Source: Microvirga lupini (lineage in GTDB: Bacteria > Pseudomonadota > Alphaproteobacteria > Rhizobiales > Beijerinckiaceae). Taken from it: DNA of 64,000 nucleotides. Below, in pieces: positions 42,742-51,289 of the stretch (position 1 is its first letter; each line of letters begins with the position of its first letter). The stretch covers positions 897,875-961,874 of the forward strand of contig NZ_JACHWB010000001.1 in NCBI RefSeq assembly GCF_014191055.1, written 5' to 3'. A program made the translations under genes and the position numbers. The notes beneath the pieces are model-generated. The model was not told the DNA's origin and searched no databases. It saw only the letters and a list, made by a program, of their open reading frames with translations.

Positions 42742-43195
42742 CGCCGAAATCCGAGCGGCCGACCTGGCTGCGGGAATACAGGGCGAGGGTCGATGCATCC
42801 TGGCCCCGGTCGAACACCTGCACGACTACCGTGTCGGGAAAGCGCATGAACCGGGTGCGCACGAGATAGCGGTCCTGCTCCTGGCCTCTGTCGAGAAGCG
42901 TCGTGCCGGGCTCTGCCAGGGCCACCTCGGCGACGAGGCTGCGCAGGCGTGCGCCGGGCACGGAAAAGACCGGCGGCTCGGCATCGGGCTGCGCCTGAGG
43001 GCAGATGTCGGCTGAGCAGATCAGGGCATCGTTCGGTGTAGTGCGGCGTTTGAGGGTGGCGAACGCCACAGAGCCGAGGTCGGGCGAGCCGAACAGGCCC
43101 TGCCATGCCCGCTCGACCCCCGTTTCCCAGCCGCGCCACAGGCCATAGCCGAGCCCGACACCGACGAGTCCGATTGCCACAGCCTTCTTACGCAT
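42680..43195 (-). CDS. DUF1499 family protein
   Basis: A 171-residue protein with an N-terminal hydrophobic anchor (AVAIGLVGVGLGYGLW). The DUF1499 core includes V-A-F-A-T-L-K-R and ends N-R-R-R-I-E-R-W. The start at 43195 is set by the anchor. Its 3' end overlaps the C13 peptidase gene on the other strand. Function unknown. Confidence 0.82.
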   Translation of the reverse strand: MRKKAVAIGLVGVGLGYGLWRGWETGVERAWQGLFGSPDLGSVAFATLKRRTTPNDALICSADICPQAQPDAEPPVFSVPGARLRSLVAEVALAEPGTTLLDRGQEQDRYLVRTRFMRFPDTVVVQVFDRGQDASTLALYSRSQVGRSDFGVNRRRIERWVARIGTLAARG

Positions 43196-43278
43196 GTTTC
43201 GCCCGCTCCCACCGACCGCTTGACAGCCCGGCTGAGAAGAATAGGGCAGGGCGCGCCCACCTCCTACCATTTCCGGAA

Positions 43279-43626
43279 ATGCCGATGAGCCCTCACGTTG
43301 CCCCCGTCCTGATGCTGGTTGCCTCGAACGTCTTCATGACCTTCGCGTGGTATGGGCATCTCAAGTACAAGACATCGGCTCTCTGGATGGCGGTGATCGT
43401 CAGTTGGGGCATCGCCTTCTTCGAATACTGGCTGGCCGTGCCCGCCAACCGGATCGGCTCCGCGGTCTATTCCGCCGCCGAGCTGAAGACCATGCAGGAG
43501 GTCATCACCCTGGCGGTCTTCGCCGGATTCTCGGTGCTCTACCTGAAGGAGCCGCTCGGCTGGAACCACCTGATCGGCTTCTGCCTCATCGCAGGAGGGG
43601 CCGCCTTCATCTTCCAGGGACGTTGA
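43279..43626 (+). CDS. DUF486 (DMT-like) membrane protein
   Basis: A 115-residue protein with four membrane helices and the DUF486 motif VASNVFMTFAWYGHLKY (about residues 13-29), F-F-E-Y, and the L-K-E-P-L-G-W-N-H segment. Related to small drug/metabolite transporters; substrate unknown. Convergent with the sugar dehydrogenase gene. Confidence 0.88.
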   Translation: MPMSPHVAPVLMLVASNVFMTFAWYGHLKYKTSALWMAVIVSWGIAFFEYWLAVPANRIGSAVYSAAELKTMQEVITLAVFAGFSVLYLKEPLGWNHLIGFCLIAGGAAFIFQGR

Positions 43627-43635
43627 GCAAACACA

Positions 43636-44775
43636 TCAGGTCGCGGGCTTCATCCGCAGGATGCGGCCGTTGCGGGAATCCGTGAGCAGATAGACGAAGC
43701 CATCCGGGCCTTGGCGCACGTCGCGGATGCGCTCGCCGAGCTGCTGCAGCATGCGCTCCTCAGCCGTCACGCGATTGCCGTTGGTGTCGAGCCGCGAGAC
43801 GAGCTTGCCCGACAATGCACCGACCAGGATGCTGCCGCGCCAGGCCGGGAACTTGTCGCCCGTGTAGAAGGCCATGCCGGATGGGGCGATGGAGGGATCC
43901 CAGTAATAGACCGGCTGCTCCAGGCCCGCTTTCTTCGTGCCTTCGCCGATCTTCGCGCCTGAATAATCGACCCCGTAGGAAATGACCGGCCAGCCGTAGT
44001 TCCTGCCCTTCTGCGGGATATTGATCTCGTCTCCGCCGCGCGCACCGTGCTCGACGGTCCACAGCTCGCCCGTCGTCGGGTGGAGGGCTGCCGATTGCAG
44101 GTTGCGGTGGCCGATGGACCAGATCTCCGCTCGAGCGTCTTCGCGGTTCAGGAAGGGGTTGCCCGGTGCCGCCCCTCCCTCCGGCTTGATGCGGACGATC
44201 TTGCCGATGTGGTTGTCCGGGTTTTGGGCCTGATTGCGCAGATCGAAGCGGTCACCCAGGGTCACGAAGAGATTGCCCTCGCGGTCGAACACCAGGCGTG
44301 AGCCCCAATGGTTCGGCCCTGTGTAGCTCGGCTCCTGGCGGAAGATGATGTTCAGGGATTCCAGGGCGGTCCCGTTGTCGCTGAGGCGTGCCCGCGCCAC
44401 GCTCGTGCCGGCACGACCCTCGCCGCGATCTTCGGCAAAGCTCAGGTAGACGAGCCGGTTCTGGGTGAAGTTGGGGTCGAGAGCCACATCGAGCAGGCCC
44501 GCCTGTCCGCGCACCGCAATCCGCGGAAGACCCTTGATCGGTTCGGAGAGGGTGCCGTTGGCATCGACCATGCGCAGGCGACCGGCGCGCTCGGTGACCA
44601 GCATGCGGTTGTCGGGGAGGAAGGCGAGGCCCCAGGGGTTCTGGAGATCGCGGGCGACCGTCTCGACGATCACCTCCACCTTGTCGGTGCGAAGGCGCTG
44701 GGTGTCCTGGGCCAGGGCTGAGGGGAGGGCGCCGAAGGTCAGGGCGCAGGCCAGGGCAACACGAAGCTTGAGCAT
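43636..44775 (-). CDS. PQQ-dependent sugar dehydrogenase (YliI/Asd-like)
   Basis: Periplasmic six-bladed propeller dehydrogenase, 379 residues, with a signal peptide (about residues 1-22). Family motifs are LQNPWGLAFLPD, HWGSRLVFD, and W-T-V-E-H-G-A-R-G-G-D-E-I-N near residue 240, which provides the PQQ and calcium ligands. It oxidises aldoses with PQQ; the natural sugar is unknown. No PQQ synthesis genes are in the window. Confidence 0.93.
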   Translation of the reverse strand: MLKLRVALACALTFGALPSALAQDTQRLRTDKVEVIVETVARDLQNPWGLAFLPDNRMLVTERAGRLRMVDANGTLSEPIKGLPRIAVRGQAGLLDVALDPNFTQNRLVYLSFAEDRGEGRAGTSVARARLSDNGTALESLNIIFRQEPSYTGPNHWGSRLVFDREGNLFVTLGDRFDLRNQAQNPDNHIGKIVRIKPEGGAAPGNPFLNREDARAEIWSIGHRNLQSAALHPTTGELWTVEHGARGGDEINIPQKGRNYGWPVISYGVDYSGAKIGEGTKKAGLEQPVYYWDPSIAPSGMAFYTGDKFPAWRGSILVGALSGKLVSRLDTNGNRVTAEERMLQQLGERIRDVRQGPDGFVYLLTDSRNGRILRMKPAT

Positions 44776-44853
44776 GCATCTCTCCGTCGATCCGTTGCCG
44801 GAGAGCTAGACTCTTGCAGCAGGGCGTCAACCGCGCCGGCGTTCACTCACGCG

Positions 44854-45045
44854 TTATCGCACAGAATAAACGTGGATGGTTTTCGTGTCCTGAGCGGAGA
44901 GGGTCTGGGTGGTGGCCATGACGGAGAGCGTCGCCAAGCTCATCAGCATGATCAGGGCGAGGGAGCAGCGGCTTTCCTGACGCCGGTCGAGACGCTGGAC
45001 CCGGGACGAGACATGGCAGGTGTTTCTGGCCTGGAAGGTTTTCAT
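44854..45045 (-). CDS. small membrane or secreted hypothetical protein
   Basis: A 63-residue protein from ATG 45045, preceded by GGGGAAGAACCG. The basic N-terminus (QRLDRRQESR) is followed by one hydrophobic segment (LALIMLMSLATLSVMATT), a possible signal peptide ending at TLSAQ or an anchor. A full CtrA-type site lies 113-127 bases upstream. No family is recognised. Confidence 0.5.
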   Translation of the reverse strand: MKTFQARNTCHVSSRVQRLDRRQESRCSLALIMLMSLATLSVMATTQTLSAQDTKTIHVYSVR

Positions 45046-45157
45046 CGGTTCTTCCCCTAGCAACCGAACGATGATCACAAGAGGAAAACCGCTTTGATTC
45101 AAGAAAGTTCCAGGGTGCGGCGAAAGTGCTGCTTGCGGAGTCTTGGCTAAGTCTTTG

Positions 45158-45172
45158 TTAACCAATTATTAA
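45158..45172. promoter_or_regulatory. CtrA-type site TTAA-N7-TTAAC
   Basis: TTAACCAATTATTAAC, a perfect full site, upstream of the small minus-strand gene at 44854-45045. Confidence 0.5.
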
Positions 45173-45185
45173 CCATTGTGGCAAG

Positions 45186-45599
45186 TCAACCCGACCCAGC
45201 CGCAGTCACAACGACCGATGAGGCGGAGCGTTCCCGAGGCCCGTGATGCGCCGCCTCGATGTTGTGACCGTCAGGATCGAAGGCGAAAGCCGCGTAATAG
45301 CCGGGATGGTAGGAGCGCTCGCCGGGCCCGCCATTGTCCTGGCCGCCAGCGCTGAGGGCGGCTGCGTGGAAGGCATGAACGCTCTCGCGGTTCTTGGCCT
45401 GGAATGCCAGATGGACTCTGGAGACCGGACCCTCGGCCTGATCGACCCAAAGCTCGTCGCAGGCGAAATGCTCCGCGCTCTCGGACGTGAAGTCATGCCC
45501 CAGAGCCTGCAGGACCGCGCGGTAGAAACGCCGGCTCGCTTCGAGATCGGAGACGCGCAGGTGGACGTGGTCGATCAGGCGGCCTTGGTGGCGTTCCAT
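45186..45599 (-). CDS. VOC (glyoxalase/dioxygenase superfamily) protein
   Basis: A 137-residue metalloprotein of the VOC fold. IDHVHLRVSDLEASRRFYRAVL near the start gives the first metal His. V-H-L-A-F-Q-A and A-F-D-P-D-G-H-N-I-E-A give the others. The substrate is unknown. Confidence 0.9.
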   Translation of the reverse strand: MERHQGRLIDHVHLRVSDLEASRRFYRAVLQALGHDFTSESAEHFACDELWVDQAEGPVSRVHLAFQAKNRESVHAFHAAALSAGGQDNGGPGERSYHPGYYAAFAFDPDGHNIEAAHHGPRERSASSVVVTAAGSG

Positions 45600-45624
45600 C
45601 TCTTGTCTCCCATATCTCGCCTCA

Positions 45625-45816
45625 TGCCCGCACTTGTTGCGGGCATCCACGTCTTCAAGCCTCTTAAAACGTGGATGGCCGGGACAAGCCCGGCCATGAC
45701 GGAGAGGGTGTCATCCCCGGCGAGCGTAGCGAGGGAAGGGGGTCCACTCGCACCCTCGGCGCTATGGATTCCCTTCCCCTCCGCTGCGCTCCGGCCGGGA
45801 ATGACACCGAGCAGTC
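45625..45816. repeat. cluster of palindromic intergenic repeats
   Basis: Two elements of the GGATGGCCGGGACAAGCCCG type (45625-45704) are followed by a longer inverted element in which GTGTCATCCCCGGCGAGC pairs imperfectly with GCTCCGGCCGGGAATGACAC (45709-45810). No gene. Confidence 0.75.
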
Positions 45817-46797
45817 TCACTCGGCCTTGATCCCGGCCGCCTTGATGATCTCGGCCCAGGTCTGGATCTCCTTGTCGAGATAGGGCCTGAAGGCGTCCGG
45901 GTTGCGGACGTTCAGGGTGAAGCCGAGCTTGGTGATCCGCTCCTTCACGTCGGGCTTGTTGAGGATCGCGATGATCGTGCCCGAGAGTTTGTCGAGGATG
46001 GGCTTGGGCGTGTTCACCGGGGCGAAGAAGGCGGCCCAGGATTCCGCATCCGCATTGGTGATGCCCTGCTCGCGCAAGGTCGGCACGTCCGGAGCCTGCG
46101 GATTGCGTTGCGGGCTGGCAATGCCGATGGCGCGCATCTGGCCGGCCTGGAACTGGGAGAGAACGCTCGGCAGGGTCGAGTTCGACACGTCGATGCGGCC
46201 GGCCATGAGCTCGGTTACGAGGGGAGCGGCGCCCCGGAAGGGCACATGGGTCATCTTGGTGCCCGTGCGGGTCATGAACAGCTCGGTGGCCAGATGCGAG
46301 CCGGAGCCCACGCCGGTCGAGCCGTAGTTGAGCTTGCCCGGATCCTTCTTGGCGAGTTCCACCAGCTCGGGAATCGACTTCACGGGCAGGTCGTTCTTGA
46401 CCACGAACACGTGCTCGAAGGCGCCGGCGCCGGCGAGCGGCGCAAAGTCCTTCACCGCGTCGTAGCCCGGCTCCTTCAGCAGGAACATGTTGTTCCCGTG
46501 GGTCTGGTTGTTGCCGAACACGATGGTGTAGCCGTCGGGCTCCGCCTTGGCGACCGACCGGGTGCCCACCGCCCCGGAGGCGCCGGCCAGATTCTCGACG
46601 ATCACGTTCTGGCCGAGCTCCTTACCCATCTCCTCGGCCACAATGCGGGCGATGACGTCGGTCGGGCCGCCGGCCGGGTAGGGGACCACCATCTTGATGA
46701 CGCGGATGGGGAAGTCCTGAGCGGAAGCAGCAGAAGCGAAGAGGGCGGCGCCGGCGAAAAGACCGAGCGCAAGGCGGCGGGTGACGGATTGGGTCAT
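45817..46797 (-). CDS. TctC/Bug-type tripartite tricarboxylate transporter binding protein
   Basis: A 326-residue periplasmic solute-binding protein with a signal peptide (about residues 1-26). Bug-family motifs are V-V-P-Y-P-A-G-G-P-T-D-V-I-A-R, N-L-A-G-A-S-G-A-V-G-T, and L-N-Y-G-S-T-G-V-G-S-G. No TctA/TctB membrane genes are adjacent, as is common for orphan Bug proteins. Ligand, probably a carboxylate, unknown. Confidence 0.93.
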   Translation of the reverse strand: MTQSVTRRLALGLFAGAALFASAASAQDFPIRVIKMVVPYPAGGPTDVIARIVAEEMGKELGQNVIVENLAGASGAVGTRSVAKAEPDGYTIVFGNNQTHGNNMFLLKEPGYDAVKDFAPLAGAGAFEHVFVVKNDLPVKSIPELVELAKKDPGKLNYGSTGVGSGSHLATELFMTRTGTKMTHVPFRGAAPLVTELMAGRIDVSNSTLPSVLSQFQAGQMRAIGIASPQRNPQAPDVPTLREQGITNADAESWAAFFAPVNTPKPILDKLSGTIIAILNKPDVKERITKLGFTLNVRNPDAFRPYLDKEIQTWAEIIKAAGIKAE

Positions 46798-46898
46798 CGG
46801 AAAAGGCGTCTCCTCAAAATCCCGGCAGGCGGGGCTGTTTTGCTTGCTTGGACGGCTTGCCCAGATTAGGGTCCGCCGCCGTCACGGTCCCTTTCTAA

Positions 46899-48121
<1,223 letters not shown>

Positions 48122-48122
<1 letters not shown>

Positions 48123-48400
48123 TGAACGATCTGCCGCGGACCTTCCATCCCGATCCCGCGGCAGAGCCCTATCGGGCCAATCCCGCCTCCATGCACCGCG
48201 TGAAGTTCGATGCCCGCATCGACTTCACCAATGGCGGTTACGTGGAGGCGAAGGATTTTCTGCTCGATATCGAGGGCGACTGCATTTCGCCTGAACGTCT
48301 GGCCGAGATGATCGTCTCCGCCATGAATCTCCTGCGCGCCGGGCCTGTGACGATCACGGCCATGCGCGTCGTGCGACGGGGCGAGCATCAGGACGGGTGA
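48122..48400 (+). CDS. hypothetical protein coupled to aatA
   Basis: A 92-residue soluble protein whose ATG overlaps the aatA stop by one base (TGATG), so translation is coupled. It has a beta-rich centre (RVKFDARIDFTNGGYVEAKDFLLDIEG) and a helix before VTITAMRVVRRGEH. It may be an accessory of the transaminase; family not recognised. A terminator overlaps its stop. Confidence 0.75.
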
Positions 48401-48418
48401 CGATCCCGTCCTGAGCTT
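48390..48418 (+). terminator. rho-independent terminator of the aatA operon
   Basis: AGGACGGG / CCCGTCCT, 8-bp stem with a 7-base loop that contains the stop codon, then GAGCTTTT. Confidence 0.8.
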
Positions 48419-48430
48419 TTGGTTGACGCG

Positions 48431-50509
48431 CTACAGCACGAACCAGCTTTTCTGTAGTTCGATGGCACCCTTGAGCTTGATCACGGCCTCAGCGGACCTG
48501 TCATTGTCGGTGTTGAGATAGATGTAGGTGGCACTCTTCGTCTTCTCGAAGCGCACCTCGCCCGCCTTGCTGAAGCTCTTCTCGTCGCCGATGAATGAAA
48601 ACTTCTGGTCGCCCCGCTTCCTGGTGTTGGCATCGATCGCCTTGAGATCGATCTTGTCGCCCTGGCGGCGCGAGAAATCGAGGATGTAGTCCGCCTTGGA
48701 TTTGGAGGAACCCGTTTCCCTGTCGTCGAACGCGAATGTATCGCGCCCTGAGCCGCCGGTCAGACTGTCCTTGCCGAGGCCGCCGACGAGGCGGTCGTTG
48801 CCGGAGCTTGCCGAGAGCTTGTCGGCTCCTCGGTTTCCGGTCAGCGTGTTGTGTAAGCTGTTGCCGGTCAGCGTCACCCCGGCCGGCCCTGTTGCCGTCA
48901 GGTTCTCCACATTCGCCGTCAGGGTGAGGCTCATCGAAGTCAGGACCGTGTCGATGCCTGCGTTCGCCGCTTCCGTGACCTGATCCTGGCGGGTGTCGAT
49001 CACGTAAGTGTCGTTGCCGCCGCCTCCCAGCATGATGTCGATGCCCGCACCTCCATCGAGCCGGTCGTTGCCGTCGCGTCCCATGAGTGTGTTGGATAAG
49101 GCATCGCCCGTGAGAATGTCGTCTCCCGCTCCGCCCGAAAGGGTATCGGACAGAAAGACGTTCCGGTTCATCGTGCCCGAGGCGAGGTCGATGGTGTAAG
49201 GGACGGTCCAGGATTGAGCCCCTTCATAGACCGTCACGGTGGCCGCTTTGGCGCCGGCGGTGGCATAGGTGTGGCTGAAGAATGCCATTCCACCTGACGG
49301 CGTCAGGTTGACGCTCGATCCGTCACCCCAATCGACCGTAACACTGAAGGCTGCGCCGACAGCGAGCGTTGTCTCTACATAGCGGCCCTCAGCGATGGCT
49401 GCGGCATAGGGATGATAGCGCAGGTCGACAAGGAAGATGTCGTTCTCACCATTCGTGTCGCCGGGCACCAGATTGCCGGCTTGGCTTGTGAACACCACAA
49501 AGTGCCCGTCCGCGCTGATCTGGGCATTAAAGCTTCCATTTCCTTCCGCCTGTTCTCCGGTCGCGGTGGTCGAGATGCGCGTGATGGCGCCGGTGACCAG
49601 ATCTTTGCGGAAGACGTCTTCCGCGTTATTCGTATCGCCGGGCACCAGGTTGCTGGCCGCACTTTCGAACACCACGTAGCGCCCATCAGTGCTGATGTGG
49701 GGCGCGGAGCTTCCAGACCCTGCCTGTTCTCCGGCTGCAGTGGTCGAGATACGTGTAATGGCACCGGTGACCAAGTTTTTAAGGAAGATGTCCCTGCTGC
49801 TGTTCGTGTCGCCGGGCACCAGGTTGTTGGCCTCGCTTGCGAACACCACGTAGCGCCCATCGGTACTGATTTCGTGATTATAACTAATTCCTCCTTCCGC
49901 CTGTTCTCCGGTCGCGGTGGTCGAGATGCGCGTGATGGCGCCGGTGACCAGATCTTTGCGGAAGATGTCCACTTGGTTATTCGTGTCGCCGGGCACCAGG
50001 TTGCTGGCCGCGCTTTCAAACACCACGTAGCGCCCATCAGTGCTGAAACGCGGACTGTAGGTACTTCCTCCTTCCGCCTGCTCTCCGTTTGCAGTGGTCG
50101 AGATGCGCGTGATGGCGCCGGTGACCAGATCTTTGCGGAAGACGTCTTCCGCGTTATTCGTATCGCCGGGCACCAGGTTGCTGGCCGCACTTTCGAACAC
50201 CACGTAGCGCCCATCAGTGCTGATGTGGGGCGCGGAGCTTCCAGACCCTGCCTGTTCTCCGGCTGCAGTGGTCGAGATACGTGTAATGGCACCGGTGACC
50301 AAGTTTTTAAGGAAGATGTCCCTGCTGCTGTTCGTGTCGCCGGGCACTAGGTTGTTAGCGTAGCTTACGAACACCACATAGCTTCCGTCAGGGCTGATTT
50401 GGGCATAATAGCTGGCATGCAACCCCTGCACCCCATTAGCAACCATTGAAACTCGGCTCACAACGTCCGCACTCGTCGGACGAAAGAATGACTGCACTTG
50501 CAGGACCAT
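48431..50509 (-). CDS. RTX-type secreted protein with beta-propeller repeats
   Basis: A 692-residue predicted type I secretion substrate. ATG 50509 has GGGAG 8 bases upstream. The first ~350 residues are six or so tandem ~59-residue propeller blades around ISTDGRYVVFESAASNLVPG. A PKD-like module (VDWGDGSS..FSHTYATAG) follows, then calcium-binding RTX nonapeptides (GGAGDDILTG type). The C-terminal ~100-residue unit ends in WFVL and is shared with the paralogue at 51290-53809. Two blades are duplicated at DNA level. No secretion ATPase is in the window. Confidence 0.9.
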   Translation of the reverse strand: MVLQVQSFFRPTSADVVSRVSMVANGVQGLHASYYAQISPDGSYVVFVSYANNLVPGDTNSSRDIFLKNLVTGAITRISTTAAGEQAGSGSSAPHISTDGRYVVFESAASNLVPGDTNNAEDVFRKDLVTGAITRISTTANGEQAEGGSTYSPRFSTDGRYVVFESAASNLVPGDTNNQVDIFRKDLVTGAITRISTTATGEQAEGGISYNHEISTDGRYVVFASEANNLVPGDTNSSRDIFLKNLVTGAITRISTTAAGEQAGSGSSAPHISTDGRYVVFESAASNLVPGDTNNAEDVFRKDLVTGAITRISTTATGEQAEGNGSFNAQISADGHFVVFTSQAGNLVPGDTNGENDIFLVDLRYHPYAAAIAEGRYVETTLAVGAAFSVTVDWGDGSSVNLTPSGGMAFFSHTYATAGAKAATVTVYEGAQSWTVPYTIDLASGTMNRNVFLSDTLSGGAGDDILTGDALSNTLMGRDGNDRLDGGAGIDIMLGGGGNDTYVIDTRQDQVTEAANAGIDTVLTSMSLTLTANVENLTATGPAGVTLTGNSLHNTLTGNRGADKLSASSGNDRLVGGLGKDSLTGGSGRDTFAFDDRETGSSKSKADYILDFSRRQGDKIDLKAIDANTRKRGDQKFSFIGDEKSFSKAGEVRFEKTKSATYIYLNTDNDRSAEAVIKLKGAIELQKSWFVL
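49566..49819. repeat. 254-base exact duplication inside the RTX gene, copy 1
   Basis: Identical by eye to 50094-50347, an offset of 528 bases (176 codons, three propeller blades). Exact identity suggests a recent duplication or gene conversion. Confidence 0.85.
50094..50347. repeat. 254-base exact duplication inside the RTX gene, copy 2
   Basis: Partner of 49566-49819. Divergence starts abruptly on both sides. Confidence 0.85.
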
Positions 50510-50766
50510 GGTGAAGACTCCCGAGAGCTTAGCAAACTCTTGCAGTTGCTCGATTTTGCAGCCATCAAGGAGGATCAGTTTCCCATTCGCAACTCTCTGA
50601 ACAGAGGGGATCGATCGGAAAAGGCGATGGTCCCTAGACCACCGCCAAGCAGTCCCCTCTTGCGGCACGGGATGAGCAGGGCCTTGCCGATTAACCTGCT
50701 CCCCATGGAACGCCGCCGCCGTCTGCGCCGTTGATCGCTAAGCTTGACCAAGCTGAGGAGATCACC

Positions 50767-51240
50767 ATGCGCCGTGCCGCTTTCTCCGTTGCCGCTCTCG
50801 CCCTTCTTGCGTCTCTTGGTGCCACGGAAGCCCAGGCTCAGAACCGGGGGCGGGTCGGGGTTCTGTCCTGTGCCGTATCGGGCGGGATCGGCCTCATCGT
50901 CACCTCACAGAAGACCACGCTCTGCACGTTCAATCCGCGGCGCGGTCCGAACGAGGCCTATGTGGGCGTGATCCGGCGGTTCGGGCTCGATATCGGCGCC
51001 ACGCAAAGGGGGATTCTGACCTGGGCCGTATTCTCGCGCGGCAGCGTGGCGCCGGGATCGCTCGCCGGCAGCTATGTCGGCGGTGCCGCCGAGGCGACGG
51101 TGGGACCCGGCATCGGTGCGAATGTTCTGGTCGGCGGCTCGAACCGCAGCATCTCCCTCCAGCCGCTCTCCGTCAGCGGCCAGACCGGCTTCAACTTCGC
51201 CCTCGGCGTCGCCGATTTCGAGTTGCGCCCGGCGCGCTGA
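50767..51240 (+). CDS. DUF992 family secreted protein
   Basis: A 157-residue exported protein. A signal peptide ends ATEAQAQ. The DUF992 features are G-V-L-S-C-A-V-S-G-G-I-G at the mature N-terminus and the C-terminal FNFALGVADFELRP. It lies between the two RTX genes, convergent with the second. Function unknown. Confidence 0.9.
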   Translation: MRRAAFSVAALALLASLGATEAQAQNRGRVGVLSCAVSGGIGLIVTSQKTTLCTFNPRRGPNEAYVGVIRRFGLDIGATQRGILTWAVFSRGSVAPGSLAGSYVGGAAEATVGPGIGANVLVGGSNRSISLQPLSVSGQTGFNFALGVADFELRPAR

Positions 51241-51244
51241 ACGA

Positions 51245-51272
51245 AAGCGCCCCCCGTCGGGCGGGGGCGCTT
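51245..51272. terminator. hairpin between DUF992 and the second RTX gene
   Basis: Perfect 10-bp stem AAGCGCCCCC / GGGGGCGCTT, serving two convergent genes. No strong T-run. Confidence 0.65.
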
Positions 51273-51289
51273 CCCGAGGTCTCGCTGCT

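Noticed and set aside
45087..45111. EcfG-like promoter (GGAAC-N16-GGTT) before the small gene at 44854-45045
   Set aside because: One mismatch in the -10 and no supporting context; the nearby CtrA-type site is a stronger signal.
49400..50400. Regularly spaced repeats that look CRISPR-like at a glance
   Set aside because: The ~177-base units lie in one open frame and encode propeller blades; there are no short repeats with unique spacers.
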